From NCBI RefSeq assembly GCF_003725545.1, contig NZ_RJLN01000003.1:1-64000 (forward strand): DNA of 64,000 bases. Reading direction: 5' to 3'. The notes under the pieces are model-generated. The model saw nothing but the letters and a program-made list of their open reading frames with translations. It ran no database searches and was not told where the DNA came from. This document shows, in pieces, positions 44,310 through 53,553 of this stretch (position 1 is the first letter of the stretch; each line of letters opens with the position of its first letter). This stretch comes from Micromonospora solifontis. GTDB lineage: Bacteria > Actinomycetota > Actinomycetes > Mycobacteriales > Micromonosporaceae. Position numbers and translations under genes: made by a program.

Positions 44310-45891
44310 GGATGCGCTGGGCGGCGTTGTGCCCGGCGGCGCCGATCACGCTGCCCGCCGGGTGGCAGCCGGCGCTGCCCGCGTACACGCCGTCGACCCC
44401 GGTCGCGTAGGGCATCCGGTCGGTGAAGGAGACGGTGTTGTCGACGTGGTGGATGTGCCCGCCGGTGATGCCGAAGTGCGCCTCGATGCCGGGCGGCGGC
44501 AGCGGCACCGCGTCGGCGATCAGGTCCCCGCTCCCCGGGGCGTACCGCTCGCAGATGGCGATCAGCTTCTCCGCGTAGCCGGGCAGCGCCGCGTCCCAGG
44601 TCGTGCCGGCCAGCTCGTAGGGGACCGACTGGACGAACAGCGCCGAGGAGTGGTGCCCCGCACCGTCGGAGAGCGACGGGTCGACCGTGGTGTGCAGGTA
44701 CCACTCGATGGTGGGTTCCTCGGGCAGCCGCCCGGCCTGCACGTCCGCCCACATCGCGCGCAGCGCGGCCAGCGGTGGCTCGCCGCCGGCGCCGACCAGC
44801 GAGGCCGAGCCGGGGAGCAGGTGGATGGTCGAGCCGAACGGGCTCGGCGCGTCCGCCGGCAGGCAGGAGAAGCGGGGCAGCCCGGTCAGCGCCAGGTTGA
44901 GCTTGAGCGTGGTGCCGGGGCGGCGGACCGCCGCCATCCGGTCGGTGAGGGCCGCCGGGAGCGCGCCGTCGGGCAACAGCCCCATCAGCCGGTACGGGTC
45001 GCAGGCGCCCAGCACCACGGAGGCGGCCACCGCCCGGCCGTCGGCGAGCACCACCCCGCTGGCCGCGCCGTGGTCCAGCGTGATCGCGGTGACCGGCGTA
45101 CCGGTCACGATGCGGGCCCCGGCGGCGCGGGCGGCCTCGGCGAAGGTCCGGGAGACCGTGCCCATCCCGCCCTGGGCGATCATCCAGGTGCCGTCCGAGC
45201 CGGGCAGCCGGCACATGTTGTGCACCAGGAAGTTGTGCCCGGTGCCGGGGTCGTCCGGCCCGGCGTTGAGGCCGGAGAGGCCGTCGGTGACCGCGTACAT
45301 GCTGACCAGCAGCTCGGAGCGGAAGTCGAAGCGGGCCAGGTAGTCGACGACCGAACCGCGGACCAGGTCGACGAAGACCTGCCGCAGGGCGGGGCGGACG
45401 TACCGCTCGGCGGTCTCCTCCACCGGCAGCGGCTCGGCCAGCCAGGCCGGGGCCAGGTCCGCCCGGAGGTGGGCCAGTTCGGCCTGGAGGGCGTCGTCGG
45501 CGGCCACGTCCTCGGGCGAGAAGAACTCGGCGAGCTGCCGCCGGGTGGCCGCGGTGTCGCTGCCGAAGAGCAGGTACGGCGAGCCCGGCCCGCCCGGGGT
45601 GGGCAGGAAGTAGTGCGGGTCGCGGCGCAGCACCGGGATCTTCACTTCCAGCGTGGCCAGCAGCTCCGGCGGCATCAGCCCGAGCAGGTACGAGCCGGTG
45701 GAGTGCCGCAGCCCCGGCACCTTGGGGAACGGATTCTCCGTCCGGGTGGCCCCGCCGATCACCTCGGCGGCCTCCAGCACCAGCACGTCCAGCCCGGCGC
45801 GGGCCAGCAGGATCGCCGATACCAGCCCGTTGTGCCCGGAGCCGACCACGACGACGTCGGCGCGGCCCGGCAGCTCACTCGCTTCGCTCAT
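44290..45891 (-). CDS. FAD-dependent oxidoreductase (phytoene desaturase-like)
   Basis: A 533-residue flavoprotein. The N-terminal FAD-binding Rossmann fold is VVVVGSGHNGLVSAILLARA (about 13-32), then LEAAEVIGGATRTE. The C-terminal substrate-cap region ends TDRMPYATGVDGVYAGSAGC and HPAGSVIGAAGHNAAQ, typical of carotenoid-desaturase-like NAD(P)/FAD oxidoreductases. The substrate is unknown; no carotenoid genes are adjacent. Leaderless start: TAGGGT box 8 bases upstream. The gene converges on the MBL-Rieske gene with a 20-base overlap, which suggests a functional or evolutionary link but not a common transcript. Confidence 0.87.
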   Translation of the reverse strand: MSEASELPGRADVVVVGSGHNGLVSAILLARAGLDVLVLEAAEVIGGATRTENPFPKVPGLRHSTGSYLLGLMPPELLATLEVKIPVLRRDPHYFLPTPGGPGSPYLLFGSDTAATRRQLAEFFSPEDVAADDALQAELAHLRADLAPAWLAEPLPVEETAERYVRPALRQVFVDLVRGSVVDYLARFDFRSELLVSMYAVTDGLSGLNAGPDDPGTGHNFLVHNMCRLPGSDGTWMIAQGGMGTVSRTFAEAARAAGARIVTGTPVTAITLDHGAASGVVLADGRAVAASVVLGACDPYRLMGLLPDGALPAALTDRMAAVRRPGTTLKLNLALTGLPRFSCLPADAPSPFGSTIHLLPGSASLVGAGGEPPLAALRAMWADVQAGRLPEEPTIEWYLHTTVDPSLSDGAGHHSSALFVQSVPYELAGTTWDAALPGYAEKLIAICERYAPGSGDLIADAVPLPPPGIEAHFGITGGHIHHVDNTVSFTDRMPYATGVDGVYAGSAGCHPAGSVIGAAGHNAAQRILSDLGR

Positions 45892-45899
45892 ACCCGCGC

Positions 45900-45905
45900 A
45901 CCCTA
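45900..45905 (-). promoter_or_regulatory. -10 box of the FAD oxidoreductase gene
   Basis: TAGGGT on the minus strand ends 8 bases before the ATG; it overlaps the stop codon of the YihY gene upstream. Confidence 0.5.
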
Positions 45906-46784
45906 GCCCCGCCCGCCGCCGCCCGGCAGTCCCTCCGCTGACCTGCGTGCCGCGAGGCGGACGGCGCGCCAGCGGCTCAGGGCCAGGGTGGCGGAGTAGC
46001 CGGCCAGGACGATCACGTGGAACAGGTAGAGCCAGAGGAGCACCGCCACCCCGGCGCCGATCGCGGTGAACCCGCCGAACGGCAGGCCCAGGTTCAGCGG
46101 CAGCGAGCAGAACAGCACGAAGCCGTGCAGGAACCCGGAGAGGTTGGCGGCGGTGAACGAGCCCATGCCGAGGGTGGCCAGCCAGTCGGGGGAGGCCGGA
46201 CCGACCACCCGGAACACCCACATCAGCACCGGGGTGAGCACCAGCCACACCGCCAGGAACGACAGCACCACGCCCAGCGCCCCGGCCCAGCCGCCCTGCC
46301 GGACCAGCCGGGTGGTCAGCGGCAGCGCCACCAGGATCGACAGCAGCAGCGCGGGGGCCGGGGCGAGCAGCGGGAGCAGCAGCAGCCGGCCCCGCCAGCC
46401 CACCAGCGCGCCGGACTCGCCGCCGCCCGGCTCGGCCACCGAGACGAAGGCGCGGCGCAGCCCCTCCCCGTACAGCGACGCGGGCAGCAGCGAGGAGAGC
46501 GCGAGCAGCGGGGTGAGCCCCAGCCCGGCCTCCACCAGCGCGGCCACCGCCCGGTTGGCGCCGATGTCGGTGGGCAGCGTGTTGATCGCGTACGAGGTTA
46601 GCCGGCGGACGTGGTCGTCGCCGGCGACCAGCCCGGTGAGCCAGATCGCCAGCAGCGCCACCGGCACCACCGCGATCGCCCCGTAGAAGGTGATCGCGGC
46701 CGCGTGCAGCGACAGGTCCCGCCCGCGAACCGGCCGGAACGCCGCGCCGGCGATCCGCTTCGTCCGCTGCCATCCCGTACCCAC
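45903..46784 (-). CDS. YihY/virulence factor BrkB family membrane protein
   Basis: A 293-residue inner-membrane protein with about six helices (AAAITFYGAIAVVPVALLAIW, LTPLLALSSLLPASLYGEGL, LLLPLLAPAPALLLSILVAL, VVLSFLAVWLVLTPVLMWVF and two more). The family opening RDLSLHAAAITFYGAIAVVP is clear. Function is undefined despite the BrkB name. The GTG at 46784 is preferred, with AAGGAGG 5-6 bases upstream; an in-frame GTG at 46817 has no such site. It is divergent from the GNAT gene. Confidence 0.85.
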   Translation of the reverse strand: MGTGWQRTKRIAGAAFRPVRGRDLSLHAAAITFYGAIAVVPVALLAIWLTGLVAGDDHVRRLTSYAINTLPTDIGANRAVAALVEAGLGLTPLLALSSLLPASLYGEGLRRAFVSVAEPGGGESGALVGWRGRLLLLPLLAPAPALLLSILVALPLTTRLVRQGGWAGALGVVLSFLAVWLVLTPVLMWVFRVVGPASPDWLATLGMGSFTAANLSGFLHGFVLFCSLPLNLGLPFGGFTAIGAGVAVLLWLYLFHVIVLAGYSATLALSRWRAVRLAARRSAEGLPGGGGRG

Positions 46785-46821
46785 CGGGACCTCCTTCCCC
46801 GGGTTGCCCGGCGGCACGCAT

Positions 46822-46827
46822 TACGAT
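46822..46827 (+). promoter_or_regulatory. -10 box of the GNAT gene
   Basis: TACGAT ends 8 bases before the ATG; the start is ATGATG, so either codon could be used. Confidence 0.45.
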
Positions 46828-46835
46828 CCGGCGGC

Positions 46836-47375
46836 ATGATGATCGCCTCGACGGACCGCCTGCTGGTCCGGGACTGGACCGAGACGCCGGCGGACCTCGA
46901 CCGGGTCTACGACATCTACTCCCGGAACGAGGTGATGCGCTGGCTGGGCGGGGGCAAGGGGCGGCTGACCGACCCGGCCGAGGCGCGGGAGCGGGTGCGC
47001 TCCTGGCGGGACCGCTACGAACCGTACGCCGGCCGCTGGGGGATCTGGGCGATCGAGCCGCGGGACAGCGGCCGGGCGGCGGGCAGCGTCCTGCTGAAGC
47101 CGCTGCCGGGACGGGACGGGGTGACCCCGACCGACGATCTCGAGGTCGGCTGGCACCTGCATCCCGACTCGCAGGGCCACGGCTACGCCACCGAGGCCGC
47201 CCGGGCGGTGCTGGACCGGGAGTTCGCCACCGGCACCCGGCAGGTCTACGCGGTGGTGATGGCCGGCAACGAGGCGTCGATGGCGGTGGCCCGGCGGCTC
47301 GGCATGACCCACCTCGGCGTCCGGTCCGACTGGTACGGCATGGACCTGGAGACCTTCGTGCTGCGGGCGGAGTGA
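46836..47375 (+). CDS. GNAT family N-acetyltransferase (RimJ/RimL-like)
   Basis: A 179-residue acetyltransferase of the RimJ/RimL subgroup. Acetyl-CoA-binding motif A is [20 protein letters not shown] (about 108-127), with the RxxGxG-like Q-G-H-G-Y-A loop; motif B includes [19 protein letters not shown]. It may acetylate a small molecule or a protein N-terminus; the substrate is unknown. Leaderless context upstream. It is divergent from the YihY gene, with only 51 bases between the two starts. Confidence 0.85.
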   Translation: MMIASTDRLLVRDWTETPADLDRVYDIYSRNEVMRWLGGGKGRLTDPAEARERVRSWRDRYEPYAGRWGIWAIEPRDSGRAAGSVLLKPLPGRDGVTPTDDLEVGWHLHPDSQGHGYATEAARAVLDREFATGTRQVYAVVMAGNEASMAVARRLGMTHLGVRSDWYGMDLETFVLRAE

Positions 47376-47496
47376 CGGGCGTGGCAGTCGTGGCCGTCGT
47401 GCCGGCGAGGCCGCCGGGGCCGCGCCGAGCCGGCCCGGTGGCGGAACCGGACAGCGGGGGAGCGAGGCTCCCAGCGGGCGCTCAGGGGCGCTGGGG

Positions 47497-47502
47497 AAGA
47501 AT
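47497..47502 (+). promoter_or_regulatory. -10 box of dxr
   Basis: AAGAAT ends 6 bases before the dxr GTG; no ribosome-binding site is seen. Confidence 0.35.
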
Positions 47503-47508
47503 GGGCGG

Positions 47509-48720
47509 GTGACGTCTCCCCGCGACCTCGTCCTGCTCGGCTCGACCGGCTCGATCGGCACCCAGGCCATCGACATCGTCAGGCGCAACCCGGACCGGTT
47601 CCGGGTGGTGGCGCTCGGTGCCGGCGGCGGCAACGTGGAGCTGCTCGCCGCCCAGGCCCTCGAGCTGGGGGTCGAGGTGGTCGGCGTGGCGAAGGCGTCC
47701 GCCGCCCAGGATCTGCAGCTCGCCTTCTACGGCGAGGCGAGCCGGCGCGGCTGGGCCACCGGCGACTTCAAGCTTCCCAAGATCGTGGCCGGCCCGGACG
47801 CCATGACCGAGCTGGCCGGGTGGCCCGGTGACGTGGTGCTCAACGGGGTGGTCGGCTCGCTCGGGCTGGCGCCGACGCTGGCCGCGCTGCGCGCCGGGCG
47901 TACCCTCGCCCTGGCCAACAAGGAGTCGCTCGTGGCCGGCGGCCCGCTGGTCAAGGCCGCGGTGACCCGGCCGGGGCAGATCGTCCCGGTGGACAGCGAG
48001 CACTCGGCGCTGGCGCAGTGCCTGCGGGGCGGCACCCGCGGCGAGGTCCGTCGGCTCGTGGTCACCGCCAGCGGCGGCCCGTTCCGGGGCCGGCGCCGCG
48101 ACGAGCTGATCGAGGTCACGCCCGAGCAGGCCCTGGCGCACCCCACCTGGAACATGGGTCCGGTCGTCACCATCAACTCCGCCACCATGGTCAACAAGGC
48201 GCTGGAGGTGATCGAGGCGCACGAGCTGTTCGACGTGCCGTACGCCGACATCGAGGTGATGGTGCACCCGCAGTCGGTGATCCACTCGATGGTCGAGTTC
48301 ACCGACGGCTCCACCCTCGCCCAGGCCAGCCCGCCGGACATGCGGCTGCCCATCGCCCTCGGCCTCGGCTGGCCGGACCGGGTGCCCGCGGCGGCCGCGG
48401 CCGTCGACTGGGCGAAGGCGCACACCTGGGAGTTCTTCCCGCTCGACGACGCCGCCTTCCCGGCGGTCGCCCTCGCCAAGGCGGCCGGCGAGGCCGGGCG
48501 GTGCCGGCCGGCGATCTACAACGCGGCGAACGAGGAGTGCGTGGCGGCGTTCGTCGCCGGGCGGCTGCCGTTCCTCGGCATCGTCGACACCCTCCAGCGC
48601 GTGCTGGAGGACGCTCCCGACTTCGCCGAACCAGGTACCGTCGAGGACGTGCTCGCCGCCGAGTCGTGGGCACGGGCGCACGCCCAGGAGATCATCGTCG
48701 GGTCGGTGGAAGGAGCTTGA
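47509..48720 (+). CDS. dxr: 1-deoxy-D-xylulose 5-phosphate reductoisomerase
   Basis: A 403-residue MEP-pathway enzyme converting DXP to MEP with NADPH. The nucleotide fold is [17 protein letters not shown] (about 8-24); [11 protein letters not shown] (about 139-149) and [12 protein letters not shown] (about 165-176) hold metal and substrate ligands; [20 protein letters not shown] (about 214-233) is the NADPH/substrate loop. It is the target of fosmidomycin in other bacteria. The TGA overlaps the rseP ATG (TGATG), and ispG follows, giving the actinobacterial dxr-rseP-ispG operon. Confidence 0.97.
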   Translation: MTSPRDLVLLGSTGSIGTQAIDIVRRNPDRFRVVALGAGGGNVELLAAQALELGVEVVGVAKASAAQDLQLAFYGEASRRGWATGDFKLPKIVAGPDAMTELAGWPGDVVLNGVVGSLGLAPTLAALRAGRTLALANKESLVAGGPLVKAAVTRPGQIVPVDSEHSALAQCLRGGTRGEVRRLVVTASGGPFRGRRRDELIEVTPEQALAHPTWNMGPVVTINSATMVNKALEVIEAHELFDVPYADIEVMVHPQSVIHSMVEFTDGSTLAQASPPDMRLPIALGLGWPDRVPAAAAAVDWAKAHTWEFFPLDDAAFPAVALAKAAGEAGRCRPAIYNAANEECVAAFVAGRLPFLGIVDTLQRVLEDAPDFAEPGTVEDVLAAESWARAHAQEIIVGSVEGA

Positions 48721-49967
48721 TGGGTTACCTGCTCGGGGTGGTGCTCTTCGCCCTCGCGATCCTCATCTCGGTGAGCCTGCACGAGGCGGGGCACATGCTC
48801 ACCGCCAAGGGCTTCGGGATGAAGGTCACCCGCTACTTCGTCGGGTTCGGCCCGACCCTCTGGTCGTTCAAGCGGGGCGAGACCGAGTACGGCGTGAAGG
48901 GCATCCCGCTCGGCGGCTTCTGCAAGATCGTCGGGATGACCCCGCAGGACGACGACGTCGACCCCGGCGACGAGCCGCGCGCCATGTGGCGGTACCCGGT
49001 GTGGAAGCGGACGATCGTGATGTCGGCGGGCTCCATCACCCATTTCGCCCTGGCCCTGGTGACGCTCTGGATCCTCGCGGTCTCCGCCGGCCTGCCCAAC
49101 CCGAAGTTCCCGAGCACCGAGGAGGGCTACAAGGCCGAGCCCGCGGTGATCGCCCTGGCCCCGTGCGTCGTCGTGGAGAACGTCAGTCGGGGCTGCCAGG
49201 CCGGTGACCCGGCCAGCCCGGCCGCCCGGGCCCAGCTCAAGGACGGCGACCGGATCACCGCCGTCAACGGCAGGCCGGTCTCCACCTGGGGCGACATGCT
49301 GGACGTGGTCCGGGCCACCAAGCCGGGCACGGCCACCGTCGAGTACGTCCGCGACGGCCGGACGGCCACCGCCACCGTCGACCTGGCCGCCGTGCAGCGC
49401 CCGCCGCTGACCGACCCGAAGGGTGCCACCTCGGCGGTCTCCGCGCTCGGCGTGGCGCTCCGGCCGAGCACGCCGACCCTGGTCCAGTACGGTCCGGTGG
49501 ACGCGTTCGGCGCCACCGCCGACTTCACCGGCAACATGGCGGTGCAGACCGCGCACGCCCTGCAGCGGATCCCGCAGAAGGTGCCGGCCCTGTGGACCGC
49601 GATCACCGGCGGCGAGCGGGACGCGGACACCCCGATCAGCGTGGTCGGGGCCAGCCGCCTCGGCGGCGAGGCGGTGGAGAACAGCGCCTGGCTGGTGTTC
49701 TTCATGCTCTTCGTCTCGCTGAACTTCTTCATCGGCGTGTTCAACCTGCTGCCGCTCCTGCCGCTGGACGGCGGTCACATCGCCATCGCCTGGTTCGAGC
49801 GGGCCCGCTCCTGGGTCTACGCCCGGATCGGCCGCCCCGACCCCGGCCGCGTCGACTACCTCAAGCTCATGCCCATCACGTACGCGGTGATCCTCATCGG
49901 TGGCGCGTTCACGCTGCTGACCGTCACCGCGGACGTCGTCAACCCGATCACGCTCTTCTCAAGGTGA
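48720..49967 (+). CDS. rseP: site-2 intramembrane metalloprotease RseP/Rip1
   Basis: A 415-residue intramembrane zinc protease (S2P family). The HExxH site is H21EAGH25 in the first membrane helix, and the distal ligand is Asp in LLPLLPLDGGH. A PDZ domain lies between (about 195-275; GDRITAVNGRPVSTWGDM). Mycobacterial Rip1 cleaves anti-sigma factors and other membrane regulators; the same role is expected. GGAAGGAG precedes the ATG, which overlaps the dxr stop. Three to four membrane helices are apparent. Confidence 0.95.
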   Translation: MGYLLGVVLFALAILISVSLHEAGHMLTAKGFGMKVTRYFVGFGPTLWSFKRGETEYGVKGIPLGGFCKIVGMTPQDDDVDPGDEPRAMWRYPVWKRTIVMSAGSITHFALALVTLWILAVSAGLPNPKFPSTEEGYKAEPAVIALAPCVVVENVSRGCQAGDPASPAARAQLKDGDRITAVNGRPVSTWGDMLDVVRATKPGTATVEYVRDGRTATATVDLAAVQRPPLTDPKGATSAVSALGVALRPSTPTLVQYGPVDAFGATADFTGNMAVQTAHALQRIPQKVPALWTAITGGERDADTPISVVGASRLGGEAVENSAWLVFFMLFVSLNFFIGVFNLLPLLPLDGGHIAIAWFERARSWVYARIGRPDPGRVDYLKLMPITYAVILIGGAFTLLTVTADVVNPITLFSR

Positions 49968-49976
49968 GTGCCTGAA

Positions 49977-51149
49977 GTGACCGCTGTCAGTCTCGGTATG
50001 CCCCCCGTACCGCCGCCGCCGCTCGCCCCGCGCCGGGCCAGCCGCCAGATCATGGTCGGCCCGGTGCCGGTCGGTGGGGGCGCGCCGGTCTCCGTGCAGT
50101 CCATGACCACCACCCTGACCGCCGACGTGAACGCCACGCTCCAGCAGATCGCCGAGCTGACCGCCGCCGGCTGTCAGATCGTCCGGGTGGCCGTGCCGTC
50201 CCAGGACGACGTCGAGGCGCTGCCGGCGATCGCCAGGAAGTCGCAGATCCCGGTGATCGCCGACATCCACTTCCAGCCGAAGTACGTCTTCGCCGCGATC
50301 GACGCCGGCTGCGCCGCGGTCCGGGTCAACCCGGGCAACATCCGCCAGTTCGACGACAAGGTCAAGGAGATCGCCAAGGCCGCCGGTGACGCGGGCGTGC
50401 CGATCCGGATCGGCGTGAACGCCGGCTCGCTGGACAAGCGGCTCCTCGCCAAGTACGGCAAGGCCACCGCCGAGGCGCTGGTCGAGTCGGCGCTCTGGGA
50501 GTGCTCGCTCTTCGAGGAGCACGGCTTCCGGGACATCAAGATCTCGGTCAAGCACAACGACCCGGTGGTGATGATCCGGGCCTACCGGCAGCTCGCCGAG
50601 AAGTGCGACTACCCGCTGCACCTGGGCGTCACCGAGGCCGGCCCGGCGTTCCAGGGCACCATCAAGTCGGCGGTCGCCTTCGGCGCGCTGCTGGCCGAGG
50701 GGATCGGCGACACCATCCGGGTCTCCCTGTCCGCCCCGCCGGTGGAGGAGATCAAGGTCGGCGCCGCGATCCTGGAGTCGCTGGGCCTGCGCGAGCGGGG
50801 CCTGGAGATCGTCTCCTGCCCGTCCTGCGGCCGGGCCCAGGTGGACGTCTACAAGCTGGCCGAGGAGGTCACCGCCGGCCTGGAGGGGCTGCCGGTGCCG
50901 CTGCGCGTCGCGGTCATGGGCTGCGTGGTGAACGGCCCGGGTGAGGCGCGCGAGGCCGACCTCGGTGTCGCCTCCGGCAACGGCAAGGGCCAGATCTTCG
51001 TGAAGGGCCAGGTCGTCAAGACCGTGCCCGAGGGCCAGATCGTGGAGACGCTGATCGAGGAGGCGCTCCGGATCGCCGACGAGATGGGCGCCGAGATCCC
51101 CGAGGAACTCCGCGACCTGGTCCCCGGCGCCACCGTGACCGTGCACTGA
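49977..51149 (+). CDS. ispG: 4-hydroxy-3-methylbut-2-en-1-yl diphosphate synthase (IspG)
   Basis: A 390-residue 4Fe-4S enzyme converting MEcPP to HMBPP in the MEP pathway. [20 protein letters not shown] opens the TIM barrel; the cluster cysteines are in VSCPSCGR and [15 protein letters not shown]. The start is GTG at 49977, 8 bases after AAGGTGAG; an upstream GTG at 49968 has no such site. It follows rseP by 9 bases. A palindromic terminator (51190-51227) closes the operon. No additional ispG copy is in the window. Confidence 0.96.
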   Translation: MTAVSLGMPPVPPPPLAPRRASRQIMVGPVPVGGGAPVSVQSMTTTLTADVNATLQQIAELTAAGCQIVRVAVPSQDDVEALPAIARKSQIPVIADIHFQPKYVFAAIDAGCAAVRVNPGNIRQFDDKVKEIAKAAGDAGVPIRIGVNAGSLDKRLLAKYGKATAEALVESALWECSLFEEHGFRDIKISVKHNDPVVMIRAYRQLAEKCDYPLHLGVTEAGPAFQGTIKSAVAFGALLAEGIGDTIRVSLSAPPVEEIKVGAAILESLGLRERGLEIVSCPSCGRAQVDVYKLAEEVTAGLEGLPVPLRVAVMGCVVNGPGEAREADLGVASGNGKGQIFVKGQVVKTVPEGQIVETLIEEALRIADEMGAEIPEELRDLVPGATVTVH

Positions 51150-51189
51150 CCCACCATCCCGCCCCACGTCCCACGGGCGCTGATGCACG

Positions 51190-51227
51190 GAAAGAGTGGC
51201 CATTCCACGTGGAATGGCCACTCTTTC
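51190..51227. terminator. perfect 38-bp palindrome, terminator (repeat family A)
   Basis: GAAAGAGTGGCCATTCCACG and its exact complement, 40 bases after ispG. The outer arms match 4423-4464 while the inner stem differs with compensating changes. Confidence 0.75.
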
Positions 51228-51293
51228 TCGGTACGAGGCGCTTCGGAGAGGTCACGGTCCTTGGGCGGGACACAAACCGTACGTACGTCTTGG

Positions 51294-51299
51294 TAGGAT
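51294..51299 (+). promoter_or_regulatory. -10 box of the MFS gene, with a palindrome upstream
   Basis: TAGGAT ends 6 bases before the GTG. A 10-bp palindrome CGTACGTACG (51278-51287) sits 6 bases before the box, where a regulator could bind; no regulator gene is adjacent. Confidence 0.5.
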
Positions 51300-51305
51300 C
51301 CTGCC

Positions 51306-52532
51306 GTGCGGCTGCTTCCCGAACCGGGCCCGGCCCGGACCCTCGCCCTGTCCACCCTGGTCAACACCATCGGCCGGGGCACCTGGCTGACCGCCAGCGC
51401 GCTGTTCCTGACCCGGTCGGTGGGGCTGTCCGTTTCCCAGGTCGGCCTCGGCCTCACCCTCACCGCGCTGGTCAGCCTCGTGGCCAGCGCGCCGATGGGC
51501 TACCTCGCCGACCGGTACGGCCCGCGTGGCCTGCAGCTCGGCGCACTGCTCGCCTCGGCGGTCTGCACCGCCGCGCTGCTGGCCGTCGGGTCGTTCGCGA
51601 CGTTCCTCCTGATCGGGGCCCTGATGGCCCTCGTCGACGCCGCCTCCCGCGGCTCACGCGGGGCGCTGATCGCCGGGGCGGTCCCGCCGGACCAGCGGGT
51701 CCGCACCCGGGCCTACCTGCGGGCGGTGACCAACGTGGGGATCTCCGTCGGAGCGGTGCTCGCCGGCGTCGGCCTCGCCGCCGACACCCGTGCGGCGTAC
51801 GCGGCACTGATCCTGCTCGACGCCCTGACCTACCTGCTCGCGGCGGCGGTGCTGCTCCGGCTGCCGGCCGTGCCGCCGGTCCCGGCCCCGACGCACGGGC
51901 CGCGGCTGATCGCCCTGCGGGACCGGCCGTTCCTCGCCTTCACGGTGCTCGACGGGCTGATGTCGATGCACTTCGGGCTGCTCAACATCGCCCTGCCGCT
52001 CTGGATCGCCGAGCACACCACCGCGCCGCGCTGGCTGATCTCGGCGTGCCTGCTGGTCAACACCGTGATGGTGGTGCTCTTCCAGGTGCGCGCCTCGCGC
52101 GGCACCGAGGAACTGGCCGGTGCCGGTCGCGCCGCCCGCCGGGCCGGCGCGGTCATCGCCGTGGCCTGCGCGCTCTTCGCGGCCAGCGGCGGAGTGTCGG
52201 CCGCGGTGGCCGTGCCGCTGCTGCTCGGCGGGGCGCTGGTGCACGTGGTGGGGGAGCTGTGGCACGCCGCCGCCGGTTGGGGCATCTCGTTCGGCCTCGC
52301 CCCGGCCCACGCGCAGGGCCAGTACCAGGGCGCGTACGGGATGGGCATGCAGCTCGGTTCGATGGTCGCCCCGGTGGTGGTGACCACCCTGGCGGTTGGC
52401 TGGGGCGTCCCCGGCTGGCTGCTGCTCGGCGGGATGTTCCTCGTGCTCGGGTTGCTGGTGCCCCCGGTGGTGCGGTGGGCCGCCCGGACGCGCCCGACCG
52501 AGCCGGTCGGGGCGCCGGTGCCGGTGGGCTGA
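51306..52532 (+). CDS. MFS transporter
   Basis: A 408-residue major facilitator with about 12 hydrophobic helices in two halves. The loop 2-3 block GYLADRYGPRGLQLGALL matches the family consensus (GxLxDRxGRR). The proton-coupled efflux class fits best (drug/metabolite export), but no substrate-specific motif was identified. Leaderless start, directly downstream of the ispG terminator. The GNAT gene after it (66-base gap) may be co-transcribed or have its own leaderless promoter. Confidence 0.87.
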   Translation: MRLLPEPGPARTLALSTLVNTIGRGTWLTASALFLTRSVGLSVSQVGLGLTLTALVSLVASAPMGYLADRYGPRGLQLGALLASAVCTAALLAVGSFATFLLIGALMALVDAASRGSRGALIAGAVPPDQRVRTRAYLRAVTNVGISVGAVLAGVGLAADTRAAYAALILLDALTYLLAAAVLLRLPAVPPVPAPTHGPRLIALRDRPFLAFTVLDGLMSMHFGLLNIALPLWIAEHTTAPRWLISACLLVNTVMVVLFQVRASRGTEELAGAGRAARRAGAVIAVACALFAASGGVSAAVAVPLLLGGALVHVVGELWHAAAGWGISFGLAPAHAQGQYQGAYGMGMQLGSMVAPVVVTTLAVGWGVPGWLLLGGMFLVLGLLVPPVVRWAARTRPTEPVGAPVPVG

Positions 52533-52585
52533 GCCGCCGCTCACCGGGTCCTCAGGTCGGCCCGCGCGCCCCCCGGCGCATCTGG

Positions 52586-52591
52586 CAGGCT
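52586..52591 (+). promoter_or_regulatory. -10 box of the DUF4081-GNAT gene
   Basis: CAGGCT ends 7 bases before the GTG start. Confidence 0.4.
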
Positions 52592-52598
52592 GGTATCC

Positions 52599-53438
52599 GT
52601 GCTCACGGTGCCGGTACGCCAACTCGGGGAGTCGGAGCGCCGTGCGGTCGAACGGCTGCTCGACCTCGACCCGTACGCCGGCGCGCAGGTCGCCGAGCGG
52701 GTCGCCGCCCGGGGCCTGGCCTGGTGGCGGGCCGAGGGGCGGATCCTGGGCTACGGCGCCCGGCGCAACCTGGAGTCGATCTGCTGGCTGGGCGGCAACC
52801 TCACCCCGGTGCTCGCCTCCGCGCCGGCGGTGGCCGCCTTCGCCGAGCAGTTGAGCGCGGAGGAGCGGCTCTGTTCCTCGATCGTGGGCCGCGCCGACGC
52901 CGTGCTCGGCCTCTGGGACCGCCTCTCCGCGCACTGGGGGCCGGCCCGGGACGTACGCCCGAACCAGCCGCTGCTGGCCACGGACGCGCTGCCCGACGTG
53001 GCGGCCGACCCCGAGGTGCGCCGGGTGTGCGGCCACGAGATCGACCAGCTCTTCCCCGCGGCGGTGGCGATGTACACCGAGGAGGTCGGGGTGTCGCCGC
53101 TGGTCGAGGACGGCGGGCGCGGCTACCGGCGGCGGGTGGCCGATCTGGTCCGCGCCGGGCGGGCCTACGCCCGGTTCGCGGACGGCAAGGTGATCTTCAA
53201 GGCCGAGCTGGCGGTGGTGACCCGGCGCACCGCGCAGGTCCAGGGGGTCTGGGTGGCGCCGGAGTGGCGGGGGCGGGGGATCGCCACCGCGGCGATGGCG
53301 GCGGTGGTCCGCGACGCCCTGGCCCGGTTCGCGCCGACCGTCAGCCTCTACGTCAACGACTTCAACCTGCCCGCCCGGCGGGTCTACGAGCGCTGCGGCT
53401 TCCGCCCGGTGGGCACGCTCGCCACCGTGCTGTTCTGA
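52599..53438 (+). CDS. DUF4081 / GNAT N-acetyltransferase fusion
   Basis: A 279-residue protein. The N-terminal half (about 1-130) matches the DUF4081 module, and the C-terminal half is a GNAT domain with acetyl-CoA site VWVAPEWRGRGIATAAMAAV (about 217-236) and motif B YVNDFNLPARRVYERCGF. The pairing is common in actinobacteria; function unknown. The gene is upstream of the regulated ABC cassette and ends about 80 bases before its operator. Confidence 0.87.
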   Translation: MLTVPVRQLGESERRAVERLLDLDPYAGAQVAERVAARGLAWWRAEGRILGYGARRNLESICWLGGNLTPVLASAPAVAAFAEQLSAEERLCSSIVGRADAVLGLWDRLSAHWGPARDVRPNQPLLATDALPDVAADPEVRRVCGHEIDQLFPAAVAMYTEEVGVSPLVEDGGRGYRRRVADLVRAGRAYARFADGKVIFKAELAVVTRRTAQVQGVWVAPEWRGRGIATAAMAAVVRDALARFAPTVSLYVNDFNLPARRVYERCGFRPVGTLATVLF

Positions 53439-53519
53439 ACCCGTCCCCCGGCATGGCCGGGATCACGTCGCCTCGAATTGCGCCGAACCGGACAGTCGGC
53501 GCTATGCTGGCCATGTTTT

Positions 53520-53539
53520 TATACTGACCGGTCAGTTTA
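53520..53539 (+). promoter_or_regulatory. TetR-type operator overlapping a -10 box
   Basis: ACTGACCGGTCAGT (53523-53536) is a perfect 14-bp palindrome, and TATACT (53520-53525) overlaps its left edge as a -10 box. The ATPase GTG lies 18 bases downstream. Such sites are typical of TetR repressors of exporters; the TetR gene at 56431 is the natural candidate. Confidence 0.7.
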
Positions 53540-53553
53540 GAAGTTGAGGAACC

